Positions 1-10,231 of a stretch of DNA of 39,857 nucleotides are shown here, one piece after another; the stretch's first letter is position 1; every line of letters starts with the position of its first letter. The DNA lies in the NCBI GenBank assembly GCA_024405515.1, contig JAKSOR010000008.1:1-39857 (forward strand), in the 5' to 3' direction. The translations under genes were made by a program, and so were the position numbers. This DNA is from Clostridia bacterium. Lineage in GTDB: Bacteria; Bacillota; Clostridia; Christensenellales; CAG-917. The notes beneath the pieces were generated by a model. The model was not told the DNA's origin, did no database searches, and saw only the letters and a program-made list of their open reading frames with translations.

Positions 1-2
1 TA

Positions 3-79
3 TGGTCGGGGTGACGAGACTCGAACTCACGACCTTTCGGTCCCGAACCGAACGCGCTACCAAACTGCGCTACACCCCG
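3..79 (-). tRNA. tRNA-Pro (anticodon CGG)
   Basis: Read on the minus strand, this 77-base stretch folds into a full cloverleaf: acceptor CGGGGTG/CACCCCG, a T arm with loop TTCGAGT, and an anticodon stem TTCGG/CCGAA around loop TTCGGGA, which puts anticodon CGG at 45-43. The CCA end is encoded (5-3). It reads proline codon CCG. Its promoter lies at 92-120, and it is divergent from tRNA-Gln. Its downstream terminator lies outside the window. Confidence 0.95.
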
Positions 80-91
80 AGTGCAACAAAG

Positions 92-120
92 ATTGTATTA
101 ATTATAATAAAAATTGTCAA
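92..120 (-). promoter_or_regulatory. Promoter of tRNA-Pro
   Basis: On the minus strand, -35 TTGACA (120-115), a 17-base spacer and -10 TACAAT (97-92) lie about 12 bases before the tRNA 5' end. This is close to a consensus sigma-A promoter, as expected for a stable RNA gene. Confidence 0.8.
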
Positions 121-130
121 CTTATTTCGG

Positions 131-159
131 TTGACTTTTGTTTCAAATTATTCTATTAT
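131..159 (+). promoter_or_regulatory. Promoter of tRNA-Gln
   Basis: -35 TTGACT (131-136), 17-base spacer, -10 TATTAT (154-159), ending 11 bases before the tRNA starts. It faces away from the tRNA-Pro promoter. Confidence 0.8.
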
Positions 160-170
160 GTATCTCGCGT

Positions 171-244
171 TGGAGATTGATGTAGTGGTAGCATATGGGC
201 CTCTGACTCCCAGTGTGTAGGTTCGATTCCTATATCTCCTGCCA
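171..244 (+). tRNA. tRNA-Gln (anticodon CTG)
   Basis: A 74-base cloverleaf with D stem ATG/CAT, T arm GTAGG/CCTAT around TTCGATT, and anticodon loop CTCTGAC with anticodon CTG at 203-205. CCA is encoded at 242-244. The acceptor stem begins TGGAGAT and pairs with ATCTCCT, so 1-72 is a T-T mismatch. A weak first pair is a known identity feature of glutamine tRNAs. The anticodon stem also has a C-T mismatch next to the loop. It reads CAG codons. A terminator follows at 251. Confidence 0.9.
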
Positions 245-250
245 ACAAAA

Positions 251-283
251 AAGGAACTGTCGAAAGATGGTTCCTTTTGTTTT
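251..283. terminator. Bidirectional terminator
   Basis: AAGGAAC (251-257) pairs with GTTCCTT (270-276). T-rich runs follow on the plus strand (TTTGTTTT) and on the minus strand (TTTTTTGTT). It separates the convergent tRNA-Gln and glycogen operon transcripts and just touches the amylase stop codon. Confidence 0.75.
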
Positions 284-2084
284 ACAGATTTTCGATATAA
301 ACTCTTACCCTTGAATCCAGACTGTACACCCATTCCTTTTCAGGCATATCTTTTATCCCGTGAGGATTAAGGATAATATGCATATTCCCTATGGAGGTTT
401 TTCTTATTATTTCTGTTTCGTCTCCGGACTTTACAATTTCCGTTTCTCCTCTAAGAAAATCCTGATACTCGGTTCTGAACCTGCCAAGGTCAATATAGTG
501 ATTAAGAATATCTGTGTTTTCCTTTCCCCAAGGATACGTGCCTCTGTTCAGCGGATCCTCAAACCCCTGAACTCCAGCCTCATCTCCGTAATAAATACAC
601 GGGATACCCGGCAGCACATACTGAAGGAGTGATGCAAACTTAAGATTATACACAGCCTCCAGATATTTATCCCTGCTAAGAATAAATTCCGCTCTTTCTT
701 TCTTTGTTTCCGGAGCTTTTACTCCGCTCAGTCTTGTTATTGCCCTTACTGTGTCATGGCTGCCAAGAAGATTCATAAGAGTATCCAGTGATTCTTTTGG
801 ATAATTTTCAAGGATTTTGGATACTTCGCCTATAAACTGAACGGCGTCACCCGAAAGTGTATAATCAAGAACCGCTTCCTTGAACGGGTAATTCATAACA
901 GAATCAAGCTGATGCCCCATAAAATACGGGCGCCACTGACTGTATGCTATTTTGACAGATGCGTCTTCCCATACTTCACCGACAATAAGAACATCTTTTC
1001 CGGCATTTTTTATGCATTCGCAGAGTTCTGTCGTGAAATCAACAGGAAGCTCATCCACCACGTCAAGTCTCCATCCTTTCACGCCGAGTTCTGTCCATTT
1101 ATTTATGACTCCGCCCTTCCCAAGAATAAGGTCCTTATATCCCTTTGCCTTTTTATTTACTGTCGGAACAACCGTGCTGCCCCACCAGCAGTCATATTTT
1201 TCAGGATAATCAGTAAATGTATACCAGTCATAATACGGGGATTCTTTGCTCTGATACGCGCCAAGGGAGTCATACCTTCCTTCTCTGTTAAAATAAATGC
1301 TGTCAGCACCTGTATGGTTAAAGACACCATCTAGCATAATGTTTATACCTTTTTCTGCTGCCTGCTGTATAAGATAAGAAAACTCTTCCTCTGTTCCGAA
1401 AAGGTCATCTATCTTAAGGTAGTTACCGGTATCATATCTGTGATTTGAAAATGCTTCAAAAACCGGGGAGAGATAGATGCATGTAATCCCCAAGGATTTA
1501 AGGTAATCCAGCTTTGAAATTATACCCTTTATATCTCCGCCAAAATAGTCATCCGCTCTGTAATCTTTACCTTCTTCCTGTATGTCCGGAGTCTCATACC
1601 AGTCCGTATGAAGTCTTCCGTGCTTGTTGAATTTATTATTCCCGACCTTACAGAATCTGTCGGCAAACAGATGATATATTATTCCTCTTTTTGCCCAATC
1701 AGGGGTTTTATACTCGGTTTCAGATACGGTTAACTGCCATTCCGGCAACCAGTCTCCTCTTAAGGCTGTGCCATCAAAGTCCCTACCGAAGAACGCGATG
1801 GAGCCGTCTTCAAGTTCCCCTTCAAAGCGATATCTCCAGATTCCGTAAGCCGAAATTTTAAAAGAACCCTTATAAATATCCTCACCGTTCTCTCTCCAAA
1901 CAAACGGGAGCTCTATCCTTTCAGTTTCATCTTTAATTATTTCCCCGCCTTCTCCGAAGACATGACGCAATACCACAAAAACCCTCTTTATTCCGAGGTC
2001 CGGATTAAGAGGGAATGTGATTTCTGTATCTTTCCCTACGGCAGTTGCGCCGTAAGGAAATTTGTTTCTGAGCGGGTTATACAT
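282..2084 (-). CDS. GH13 alpha-amylase family enzyme (neopullulanase / maltogenic-amylase-like)
   Basis: A 600-residue intracellular glycoside hydrolase with no signal peptide. Residues 1-110 form a beta-rich N-terminal domain like those of neopullulanases and cyclomaltodextrinases, and the (beta/alpha)8 barrel starts near 130. All four GH13 regions are visible: DGVFNH (252-257), GWRLDVVDE with nucleophile D341, VGEVWE with acid/base E370, and GSHD with D444. It probably hydrolyses alpha-1,4 (possibly alpha-1,6) bonds in maltodextrins or limit dextrins. It is the last gene of the glycogen operon. One base separates the glgP stop from its ATG (TAAaATG), so translation is probably coupled and it likely trims chains left by the phosphorylase. 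The exact substrate cannot be read from sequence. Confidence 0.9.
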   Translation of the reverse strand: MYNPLRNKFPYGATAVGKDTEITFPLNPDLGIKRVFVVLRHVFGEGGEIIKDETERIELPFVWRENGEDIYKGSFKISAYGIWRYRFEGELEDGSIAFFGRDFDGTALRGDWLPEWQLTVSETEYKTPDWAKRGIIYHLFADRFCKVGNNKFNKHGRLHTDWYETPDIQEEGKDYRADDYFGGDIKGIISKLDYLKSLGITCIYLSPVFEAFSNHRYDTGNYLKIDDLFGTEEEFSYLIQQAAEKGINIMLDGVFNHTGADSIYFNREGRYDSLGAYQSKESPYYDWYTFTDYPEKYDCWWGSTVVPTVNKKAKGYKDLILGKGGVINKWTELGVKGWRLDVVDELPVDFTTELCECIKNAGKDVLIVGEVWEDASVKIAYSQWRPYFMGHQLDSVMNYPFKEAVLDYTLSGDAVQFIGEVSKILENYPKESLDTLMNLLGSHDTVRAITRLSGVKAPETKKERAEFILSRDKYLEAVYNLKFASLLQYVLPGIPCIYYGDEAGVQGFEDPLNRGTYPWGKENTDILNHYIDLGRFRTEYQDFLRGETEIVKSGDETEIIRKTSIGNMHIILNPHGIKDMPEKEWVYSLDSRVRVYIENL

Positions 2085-2085
2085 T

Positions 2086-4512
2086 TTAATAAATCGGTTT
2101 TAATCCCCAGATTCTCTGTGCATATTCCTCTACAGCTCTGTCTGCTGCAAAGAAGCCTGCCTTAGAGATATTAACCAGAGACATTCTGTTCCATGTTTCT
2201 TTGTCTTTGTATGTTTCGTTTACTCTTCTCTGTGTCTTTGAGTAACTGTCAAAGTCGGCAAGAACCATATAACCATCCGGTTGTCCGCCTCTTCCTGTGA
2301 TAAGAGAATCTGCGATTTCGCTGAATGATATGCCGCCGAGTCCCTGACGGAGTGTATCAATAAGTCTTCTTATTGTTCCGTTTGTCTGATAATAATATGA
2401 CGGATTGTATCCGTTCTTCCAGAGCTCCTGCACTTCATTTGCAAGAAGGCCGAACAGGAACATATTCTCGTCACCTACTTCCTGGTGAATTTCAACGTTT
2501 GCTCCGTCTAAGGTTCCGATAGTAACAGCGCCGTTAATCATGAACTTCATATTACCTGTTCCGCTTGCCTCTTTACCTGCAAGTGAAATCTGCTCGGATA
2601 CTTCTGATGCCGGCATAATGATTTCTGCCAAGGTTACACGGTAGTTTTCAAGGAATACAACTTTGAGCTTCCCGTTGATAGTCGGATCGTTGTTGATTAC
2701 ATCTCCGAGAGTGCAGATAAATCTTATTATCTGTTTTGCCATATAATATGCGCTCGCGGCCTTTGCTCCGAAAATAAATGTTCTCGGCTGAATATCAAGG
2801 TTCGGATTATCCTTTAACTGGAGATAAAGATCAAGAATATTGAGAGCGTTTAAAAGCTGTCTCTTATACTCATGAAGTCTCTTTACCTGTACATCAAAAA
2901 TGCTGTCCGGGTTTACTACCACACCATTCTGTTCAAGAATATATTTTGCCAGTCTTTCCTTGTTACCTTTCTTGATTTCGGCAAGGCGATCAAGAACCTG
3001 TCTGTCTCCTTTGAATTTCTGAAGGTTCTGAAGTTTATCAGCATCTTTAATCCAACCATCACCAATAAGTTCTGTAATAAGATTTCCAAGTTCCGGGTTA
3101 GCCTGACATACCCATCTTCTGTGAGTGATACCATTTGTAACATTTGTAAATTTCTCAGGATGCATCTTATAGTAATCCTGGAAAACATCTTTCTTTAAAA
3201 TATCGCTGTGAAGTGCGCTTACGCCATTAATTGTATGCGATGTCGCAAGACAGAGATTTGCCATCTTTACCTGGCCGTTAGAAAGAATCGCGTTATGGTT
3301 TACAGCATCCCAGTTGTTCGGATAGAACGCCCAGAGTTCATTACAGAAACGCTGGTTGATTTCATGAACAATCTGATAAATTCTCGGAAGAAGTGTCTGG
3401 AAAAGGTCCTGCGGCCATTTTTCAAGTGCTTCCGCCATTACAGTATGGTTCGTATATGAAACTGTGTGTGTCACAATATCCCATGCCTGATCCCAGCCAT
3501 AATGATAATCATCAAGAAGGATTCTCATAAGCTCAGGGATACAGAGAGTCGGATGTGTGTCGTTGATATGAATTGCAACACAGTCTGCAAGGTTATCAAG
3601 ATTCGGATTAGTCTTTAAATGACGGTTGATAATACTCTGGATAGATGCCGAAACGAAGAAATACTGCTGTTTAAGTCTTAAAGACTTACCTTCAATGTGG
3701 TCATCTGCCGGATATAAAACTTTGTTAATGGATTCAGCCATTGCTTTTGCGGCTGATGCTTTTACATACTCACCGCGGCTGAACATATTCATATCGAAAT
3801 CCTGCGGAGCTGTTGAGTGCCAGAGCCTGATTCTGTTAACGGCCTTTGTATCATAGCCCGAGATGTTCATATCATACGGAACTGCAATTACCCTTGTGTA
3901 ATCACGGTGCTGAACTGTAAGATTTCCGTTTTCCCAGATCTGGTCTACTGTTCCGCCGAATCTTACTTCGTAAGTTTCCTCACGTCTCGGAGCAAGCCAT
4001 ACATCTCCGCCCTTAAGCCACTCATCAGGCTGTTCAAGCTGCCATCCGTCTTTAATGACCTGCTTGAAAATGCCGTAATCATAAAGAATGGAGAATCCGC
4101 TGGCAGGATAACTTAATGATGTGAGTGCATCCATATATGCTGCTGCAAGTCTTCCCAGTCCTCCGTTTCCGAGTCCTGCATCCGGTTCAAATGAATATAT
4201 CTCATCCATTGAAACACCGAAACTTTCGACTGCTTTTTTTACCTCATCGGTAATGCCCATATTGAAAAGATGGTTTCTCAGTGACCTTCCGAGAAGAAAT
4301 TCCATGGACATATAATATATCTGTTTTGCGTTTGCCTCATGGGTTTCTTTTTTGAAATTAACACGTGTTTGTGTAAGGATGTCTCTTACGCACATACATG
4401 TTGCACTGTAAATCTGTGATTTACTGGCATCTTCCGGTTTTACACCGAAATACCTAGCAAGAGTATCCGTTACCTGTTTTGCAAATTCCTTAGATGTTAC
4501 GTTGTATTTCAT
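2086..4512 (-). CDS. glgP: Glycogen/maltodextrin phosphorylase
   Basis: This 808-residue GT35 phosphorylase releases glucose-1-phosphate from alpha-1,4-glucan ends and is full length for the family. The pyridoxal-phosphate lysine is K656 in EASGTGNMKF. Other signatures include the N-terminal EFLLGRSLRNHL (71-82) and GNGGLGRLAA (115-124). It lies 42 bases downstream of glgA and 1 base upstream of the GH13 gene, within the glg operon. The short N-terminus lacks the phosphorylation-site extension of animal enzymes, so control is probably transcriptional. It could act on maltodextrin as well as glycogen; the operon context favours glycogen. Confidence 0.95.
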   Translation of the reverse strand: MKYNVTSKEFAKQVTDTLARYFGVKPEDASKSQIYSATCMCVRDILTQTRVNFKKETHEANAKQIYYMSMEFLLGRSLRNHLFNMGITDEVKKAVESFGVSMDEIYSFEPDAGLGNGGLGRLAAAYMDALTSLSYPASGFSILYDYGIFKQVIKDGWQLEQPDEWLKGGDVWLAPRREETYEVRFGGTVDQIWENGNLTVQHRDYTRVIAVPYDMNISGYDTKAVNRIRLWHSTAPQDFDMNMFSRGEYVKASAAKAMAESINKVLYPADDHIEGKSLRLKQQYFFVSASIQSIINRHLKTNPNLDNLADCVAIHINDTHPTLCIPELMRILLDDYHYGWDQAWDIVTHTVSYTNHTVMAEALEKWPQDLFQTLLPRIYQIVHEINQRFCNELWAFYPNNWDAVNHNAILSNGQVKMANLCLATSHTINGVSALHSDILKKDVFQDYYKMHPEKFTNVTNGITHRRWVCQANPELGNLITELIGDGWIKDADKLQNLQKFKGDRQVLDRLAEIKKGNKERLAKYILEQNGVVVNPDSIFDVQVKRLHEYKRQLLNALNILDLYLQLKDNPNLDIQPRTFIFGAKAASAYYMAKQIIRFICTLGDVINNDPTINGKLKVVFLENYRVTLAEIIMPASEVSEQISLAGKEASGTGNMKFMINGAVTIGTLDGANVEIHQEVGDENMFLFGLLANEVQELWKNGYNPSYYYQTNGTIRRLIDTLRQGLGGISFSEIADSLITGRGGQPDGYMVLADFDSYSKTQRRVNETYKDKETWNRMSLVNISKAGFFAADRAVEEYAQRIWGLKPIY

Positions 4513-4554
4513 ATTTCTCCTTCCATTTCCGCTTTCCCCCGGTACGGAAGTTTT

Positions 4555-5985
4555 TTATTCATATAGATTTTTAAATATTTCGTTATATTTTTTTGCACTT
4601 GCGTCCCAGCTGAAATCTGAAGACATGCCGTTTTTGACAACTTTATCCCAATTGTCTTTTTCAAAGAACATTGCATACGCACGCCATATCGCATCGAGCA
4701 TATCATATGCATTATAAGTCTTAAACGTGAATCCCTTTCCTTCACCTGTTTCAGGATTGAAAGCAGGAACTGTATCTTTAAGCCCACCTGTTTCCCTGAC
4801 TACAGGTACTGAACCGTATTTCATGGCAATGAGCTGTGAGAGCCCGCATGGTTCAAACTTTGAAGGCATAAGGAAAATATCCGAGGCCGCATAGAGTTTA
4901 CTTGCCATATCCCCTGAAAATGCTTTGATGGCACGGAATTTGTTAGGATATCTTTCTTCAACAGAAGAAACCATATTCTCGTATTTCCAGTCTCCTGTTC
5001 CGAGGACGACAACATTCACATCTGCTCTCATGATATCATCAATTACTGCTGCAAAAAGATCGAAACCTTTCTGTTCAGTAAGCCTTGAAACCATTGCAAT
5101 AAGAGGGCGTTTCTCATCATAAGGAAGATCTATCATTTTCAAAAGATTTTCCTTGTTTTCTTTCTTCTTTGCCTTATAGTTCTTGATGCTGTAATTTGCA
5201 AAAATTTTATTGTCCTTCGCAGGATCGAAAATAGTTTCGTCTATTCCGTTTACGACTCCGTGAAGTTTATAGACTCTGTCAGACAGAATACTATCAAGTC
5301 CGTATGAGAAGAACGGATCAAGTATTTCATGAGAATAAGTCTCCGAAACTGTGATTACGACATTGGATGATTCTATTCCGCCCTTCATATAGTTTACGGA
5401 ATCGCCCATCATAACAAGCGGTCTTGCCCAGTCCGGCAGTCCTAAAATATCACCGATAAGGCTGTCTCCGTATTTACCCTGAAATTCAATATTGTGAATT
5501 GTCAGAGCGGTCTTAATGTGATTATATTCATCCGAAAAACGATAGAACACATCAAGAAATACCGGACAGAGTGCTGTCTGCCAGTCATTTGCATCAAGGA
5601 CATCCGGATAGAAATCAATGAGAGGAAGAATTTCGAGAACCGCTTTTGAGAAGAAAGCAAATCTCTCTCCGTCATCAAAATGCCCATACAGACCCTTGCG
5701 TTTGAAATAGTACTCATTGTCTATGAAGTAATAAGTTACGCCTTCATAAACTGCCTCATAAACTCCACAGTACTGTCTTCTCCAGCTCAGGTCCACAAAT
5801 GTTGATGCAACAAAACGGAAATTGTCTTTGTACTCATCTTTTATTTCATCTTTGTAAAACGGGATGATTACCCTTGTGTCATTACCGAGTTTGTTCAGAG
5901 CTTTCGGGAGTGCACCTGCCACATCACCGAGTCCGCCCGAGCGCACAAACGGAGCTGCTTCTGATGCTACGAATAATATTTTCAT
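4555..5985 (-). CDS. glgA: Glycogen synthase (ADP-glucose)
   Basis: This 476-residue GT5 enzyme transfers glucose from ADP-glucose to the non-reducing end of the growing glucan. The N-terminal Rossmann domain opens with MKILFVASEAAPFVRSGGLG. The C-terminal nucleotide-sugar site shows PSKFEPCGLSQL and ETGGLKDTV. The K-x-G-G-L lysine of characterised synthases is an arginine here (R15), a conservative change at a substrate-phosphate contact. Length is normal. It sits 14 bases after glgD, within the operon. A GAGGTAG sequence lies just before the ATG as ribosome binding site. Confidence 0.95.
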   Translation of the reverse strand: MKILFVASEAAPFVRSGGLGDVAGALPKALNKLGNDTRVIIPFYKDEIKDEYKDNFRFVASTFVDLSWRRQYCGVYEAVYEGVTYYFIDNEYYFKRKGLYGHFDDGERFAFFSKAVLEILPLIDFYPDVLDANDWQTALCPVFLDVFYRFSDEYNHIKTALTIHNIEFQGKYGDSLIGDILGLPDWARPLVMMGDSVNYMKGGIESSNVVITVSETYSHEILDPFFSYGLDSILSDRVYKLHGVVNGIDETIFDPAKDNKIFANYSIKNYKAKKKENKENLLKMIDLPYDEKRPLIAMVSRLTEQKGFDLFAAVIDDIMRADVNVVVLGTGDWKYENMVSSVEERYPNKFRAIKAFSGDMASKLYAASDIFLMPSKFEPCGLSQLIAMKYGSVPVVRETGGLKDTVPAFNPETGEGKGFTFKTYNAYDMLDAIWRAYAMFFEKDNWDKVVKNGMSSDFSWDASAKKYNEIFKNLYE

Positions 5986-5999
5986 AACTACCTCACAAA

Positions 6000-7115
6000 T
6001 TAAATAACTTTTCCTTTTACTACTACCATCGGATATGTTTCATATCCGCTGAGAGTTCTTCCTTCCTGGATGATTACATCCTTATCTGTGATTGTATAAT
6101 TCAGTGTGGCCCCATCCATAATAATGGAGTCTTCCATGATGATTGAGTTCCTGATGACTGCACCTTTCCCGACTTTTACACTTCTGAAAAGAATTGAGTT
6201 TTCAACTGTTCCGTCTATTACACAGCCGTCTGCGATAATGGAATTCTTGACATCTGCCCCTTCTTTGTACCTTGCAGGAACTGTATCCTTAACCTTTGTA
6301 AGAATAGGTGAATGTTTATAGAACAGACTTTCTCTGACTTCCGGATTAAGAAGATCCATACTGCATTTGAAATATGAGGATATTCTGTCGATAACGGCAA
6401 CATAATCCTTAAGTTCATAGTTCATGATGTATAAATCCTGAAGCTGTGCCTGAATGATATCCTTTTCAAAGTCATATGCACCGTGTGCATAAGCATTATC
6501 GACAAGAGAAATGAGGAGATCTTTCTTAATGAAATAAATATTGAGGTCACAGACCTGTTTTCCTGAATCACTTGCTACAGGGAATCTCATATCTTTGATT
6601 CTGTCGTTTTTGTCTGTTGATACAATAAGTTTTCTAGGATTTACATCATCTGTTGAATATGTGAGAACGGTAATATCCGCACCCTTTGCAATATGGAATT
6701 TCTCAACTTCATCGAAGTCAATATTGTATGCAATATTTGCATTGGCAATAACCACATAATCCTCGCTTGCTTCCATCATATATCCACGGAGCATATAAAG
6801 AGCTTCTATTTTACCTTTGTAAACAGTGTGTGCACTGTCAAAAACCATCGGCGGGAAAACTGTGATTCCGCTGTTCTTTCTGCTGAGGTCCCAGTCACGG
6901 CCCATACGGATATGGTCCATAAGTGAGTTGTAGTTATTTCTTGTTACTACACCGATTGTTGTAATATTTGCATTTACAAAATTGGAAAGCGTAAAGTCAA
7001 TAAGACGGTATCTTCCGCCAAAAGGAACAGAGGAAGTTGTACGGTGAATTGTCAGGTCGTTAAGATGGCTCTCTTTATCTGATGCAAATAAAATACCCAT
7101 TGTTTTGTTTTTCAT
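6000..7115 (-). CDS. glgD: Glucose-1-phosphate adenylyltransferase, GlgD subunit
   Basis: A 371-residue paralogue of GlgC. The N-terminus (ILFASDKESHLNDLT) lacks the GGxGxRL nucleotide-binding loop of active ADP-glucose pyrophosphorylases but keeps the following VPFGGRYRLIDF strand and the C-terminal left-handed beta-helix of hexapeptide repeats (about 280-360). In Bacillota, GlgD partners with GlgC and modulates or stabilises the heteromeric enzyme, while having little or no activity alone. It lies 14 bases downstream of glgC with a GGAGGTAAG ribosome binding site. Confidence 0.93.
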   Translation of the reverse strand: MKNKTMGILFASDKESHLNDLTIHRTTSSVPFGGRYRLIDFTLSNFVNANITTIGVVTRNNYNSLMDHIRMGRDWDLSRKNSGITVFPPMVFDSAHTVYKGKIEALYMLRGYMMEASEDYVVIANANIAYNIDFDEVEKFHIAKGADITVLTYSTDDVNPRKLIVSTDKNDRIKDMRFPVASDSGKQVCDLNIYFIKKDLLISLVDNAYAHGAYDFEKDIIQAQLQDLYIMNYELKDYVAVIDRISSYFKCSMDLLNPEVRESLFYKHSPILTKVKDTVPARYKEGADVKNSIIADGCVIDGTVENSILFRSVKVGKGAVIRNSIIMEDSIIMDGATLNYTITDKDVIIQEGRTLSGYETYPMVVVKGKVI

Positions 7116-7129
7116 CTTACTTACCTCCT

Positions 7130-8329
7130 TTAACCGACCATCTGGTCTGCGGCGATGATTTCGCCTTCTTTTACTGTATAGTTAGGGCCGACAACTGCTA
7201 TCTTCCATTCGCCCGGTTTTGATGCCGGAAGTGTTTCTCCGATAATTGCGTTCTTGCCGACAACCGCATTCCAGCCGATAATTGCATATCTGATATCCGC
7301 ACCATCTTCAATGACTGCACCCGGCATTACAATTGAACCTTCGATATATGCACCCTCTCCGATAGTTACTGAATTTGAAATAATGCTGTCCTTTACAGTT
7401 CCTTTTACAACTGTTCCTTCGGAAACAAGACAGTTAATCAGTTTTGCTGTTGATGTGACTGCCTGAGGAGGTTCAGCATTTGTTCTTGCATAAATCTTCC
7501 ATCTGTCGTCATCAAGGTTAAGATCATTCTTCCCTGCACGGAGAATATCCATATTTGCTTCCCAGAGTGATGAAATCGTACCGACATCTTTCCAATATCC
7601 GTCAAACTGATATGCAAACATTCTCTGTTTATCTCCGAGCATTTTTGGAATGATATTCTTTCCGAAATCGTTTTCGGAAGTTTTGTCTTCTTCATCATCG
7701 ATTAAATACTGACGGAGTTTTTCCCATGTGAAGATATAAATTCCCATAGAAGCCTTTGTGGATTTAGGCTGTTTCGGTTTTTCTTCAAATTCCGCAATCT
7801 GCTGTGTGCCAGGTTTTAAATTAAGAATTCCGAAACGGCTTGCTTCTGAGAGCGGAACATCAAGCACTGCAATTGTGCAGTCTGCATTGTTCTTTTTGTG
7901 CTCGGTAAGCATATCGTGATAATCCATCTTGTAAATATGGTCGCCGCTGAGAATTACAACATATTCAGGGCTGTAGTTATCAATGAAGTCTATATTCTGA
8001 TAAATTGCGTTTGCTGTTCCTTTATACCATTCACCGGACTTAGCTCTCATAAACGGCGGAAGAACGAATATTCCTCCGTTAAGTCTATCCAGATCCCATG
8101 GCTGACCGTTACCGATGTACTGGTGAAGTTCAAAAGGTCTGTACTGTGTAAGTACGCCTATTGTATCAATTCCGCTGTTGATACAGTTTGAGAGCGGAAA
8201 GTCAATAATACGGTACTTTGCACCGAACGGAACTGCAGGTTTTGCAACATCCGAAGTTAAGACTCCGAGTCTTGTACCCTGTCCGCCTGCAAGCAGCATT
8301 GCTATGCATTCCTTACTGTTTTTGTTCAT
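7130..8329 (-). CDS. glgC: Glucose-1-phosphate adenylyltransferase, catalytic subunit
   Basis: This 399-residue enzyme makes ADP-glucose from glucose-1-phosphate and ATP, the committed step of bacterial glycogen synthesis. Visible motifs are [11 protein letters not shown] near residue 13, [20 protein letters not shown], the acidic [13 protein letters not shown] segment and [11 protein letters not shown]-terminal hexapeptide beta-helix follows. The ATG shares its A with the glgB stop (TAATG), and the ribosome binding site AAGGAGGGGG is inside the end of glgB, so the two genes are translationally coupled. Confidence 0.95.
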   Translation of the reverse strand: MNKNSKECIAMLLAGGQGTRLGVLTSDVAKPAVPFGAKYRIIDFPLSNCINSGIDTIGVLTQYRPFELHQYIGNGQPWDLDRLNGGIFVLPPFMRAKSGEWYKGTANAIYQNIDFIDNYSPEYVVILSGDHIYKMDYHDMLTEHKKNNADCTIAVLDVPLSEASRFGILNLKPGTQQIAEFEEKPKQPKSTKASMGIYIFTWEKLRQYLIDDEEDKTSENDFGKNIIPKMLGDKQRMFAYQFDGYWKDVGTISSLWEANMDILRAGKNDLNLDDDRWKIYARTNAEPPQAVTSTAKLINCLVSEGTVVKGTVKDSIISNSVTIGEGAYIEGSIVMPGAVIEDGADIRYAIIGWNAVVGKNAIIGETLPASKPGEWKIAVVGPNYTVKEGEIIAADQMVG

Positions 8330-10221
8330 TATTCCCCCTCCTTAAATTCAGGTTTTAAAAACATGACTGAATTTTTCGGTATATTTACTTTTATTGAACA
8401 CGGCTGTCCGTGTGACGGTTTTGCCGTTGCCCTGAATGATGGTCTTCTTTCTTCTTCGCCGCCGTATTTTTTAAGTGAAGAAAAGAGTTCCGCCTTATAT
8501 GTGGTGCATTCAGGCACACCCATTACATATTTAAGTCTCTCTACCGGAGAGAAATTAACTATACATATAACATATTCCCCGTCTGCGGCCTTTCTCATAA
8601 ATGAGACTATGTTCTGCTTATTGTCATCAACAACTATCCATTTGAATCCATCATATGAACAGTCAAGTTCCCAGAGTGCTTTGTTTTCAAGATAAAAGGC
8701 ATTAAGGTCCTTGATAAATTTTTGATACATATGATGTTTAGGATAATCAAGAAGGAACCAGTCAAGCTGCTGTGAATAATTCCATTCAATAAACTGCCCG
8801 AACTCGTTACCCATAAAACTCAGCTTTTTGCCCGGATGACCTATCATATATCCGAAGAATGCCTTCAGTGCTTCGAATTTCTGGTCATATTCTCCCGGGA
8901 TTTTATTTATCATGCTGCACTTGCCGTGAACTACTTCATCATGAGAAATCGGGAGAACGTAGTTTTCGGAATATGCATATGTGATTGCGAATGTCAGATC
9001 ATTATGATTGTCTTTCCTGAAGAAAGGATCAATCGAAATATAATGCAGGCTGTCATTCATCCAGCCCATATTCCACTTAAAATTAAAACCGAGTCCGCCG
9101 TCATATGCCGGCTTAGTAACCATTGGGTATGCAGTGGATTCTTCGGCTATTGTAAGAGCTCCGTGATATTTTGAAAGAATGGCGGAGTTCATCTGTTTCA
9201 GGAAATCCCTTGCCTCAAGATTATAGTTGCCGCCGAACTGATTCGGTGTCCATTCCCCGTCTTTTCTGCAGTAATCCAGGTACAGCATGCTTGCTACAGC
9301 ATCGCATCTGATTCCGTCAATATGATACACATCAAACCAGAACATTGCGGCGGAAATAAGGAAGCTCTTCACCTCATTTTTGCCAAAGTCATAAACTTTT
9401 GTTCCCCATTCCTTATGTTCCCCTTTCTGAGGGTCAGAATATTCATAAAGCGGTGTCCCATCAAAAAGAGACAGACCGTGTTCATCGCGTGGGAAATGTG
9501 CCAGAACCCAGTCAAGAATTATTCCTATTCCCGCTCTGTGGCAGCGGTCAATAAACTCCATCAGGTCTTTAGGTGTTCCGTATCTTGAAGTCGGGGCAAA
9601 CATACCTGTTACCTGATATCCCCAGCTTCCTTCAAACGGAAATTCAGTGAGAGGCATCAGCTCGATATGTGTGTATCCCATCTTTTTTACATACGGAATA
9701 AGTTCGTCTGCCATCGCACTGTAATTAATGAAGTTTCCGTCAGGATATCTCTTCCAGCTCCCGAAATGCACCTCGTAAATATTCATCGGGCTTGCATACG
9801 GATTGAAGTTTTCCCTGTCTTTCATCCATTTTCTGTCTTTCCACCTGTAACCTGAAATATCATAAAGCTTGGACGCATTTGCCGGTGCGGTTTCAAAATG
9901 ATATCCGTATGGATCACATTTGAAAGTAACCTTCCCGTTTTTTGAAGTTACCGCATACTTATATGTATCAAACTGTTTGAGTCCAGGAATAAATAAAGTC
10001 CATATGCCGTCATCTGAAGGAGTCATCGGATTGGCGCCTGTTTCCCATCCGTTAAAATCGCCGACGACAGAAACAGCCTGGGCAGAAGGTGCCCACACAC
10101 TGAAATTCCATCCATCAGTTCCGTTTTCATTAGAAGGAACAGGTGAAAAAAGTTTATATGCCTGATAATTTGTTCCCTCGTGGAACAGATAAGAAGCATA
10201 ACTGTCTTTCATTCTTGCCAT
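8329..10221 (-). CDS. glgB: 1,4-alpha-glucan branching enzyme
   Basis: This 630-residue GH13 enzyme forms alpha-1,6 branches in glycogen. It has an N-terminal CBM48-type domain ([20 protein letters not shown]) and a barrel with GIRCDAVAS (nucleophile D307), TIAEES (acid/base E360) and [11 protein letters not shown] (D428). A longer reading frame opens at 10248, but the ATG at 10221 is preceded by GGAGG at ideal spacing and is chosen here. The upstream ATG would place the 14-bp palindrome of the leader inside the coding region. It is the first gene of the glg operon. Confidence 0.93.
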   Translation of the reverse strand: MARMKDSYASYLFHEGTNYQAYKLFSPVPSNENGTDGWNFSVWAPSAQAVSVVGDFNGWETGANPMTPSDDGIWTLFIPGLKQFDTYKYAVTSKNGKVTFKCDPYGYHFETAPANASKLYDISGYRWKDRKWMKDRENFNPYASPMNIYEVHFGSWKRYPDGNFINYSAMADELIPYVKKMGYTHIELMPLTEFPFEGSWGYQVTGMFAPTSRYGTPKDLMEFIDRCHRAGIGIILDWVLAHFPRDEHGLSLFDGTPLYEYSDPQKGEHKEWGTKVYDFGKNEVKSFLISAAMFWFDVYHIDGIRCDAVASMLYLDYCRKDGEWTPNQFGGNYNLEARDFLKQMNSAILSKYHGALTIAEESTAYPMVTKPAYDGGLGFNFKWNMGWMNDSLHYISIDPFFRKDNHNDLTFAITYAYSENYVLPISHDEVVHGKCSMINKIPGEYDQKFEALKAFFGYMIGHPGKKLSFMGNEFGQFIEWNYSQQLDWFLLDYPKHHMYQKFIKDLNAFYLENKALWELDCSYDGFKWIVVDDNKQNIVSFMRKAADGEYVICIVNFSPVERLKYVMGVPECTTYKAELFSSLKKYGGEEERRPSFRATAKPSHGQPCSIKVNIPKNSVMFLKPEFKEGE

Positions 10222-10231
10222 AATTTTCCTC

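Noticed and set aside
912..1334. Open reading frames opposite the amylase, and similar frames opposite or out of phase with other genes
   Set aside because: They lack ribosome binding sites and family features, and they overlap fully with well-supported genes.
6000..8329. glgC and glgD as a recent gene duplication
   Set aside because: They differ strongly at the nucleotide-binding loop and match the long-established GlgC/GlgD subunit pair of Bacillota.
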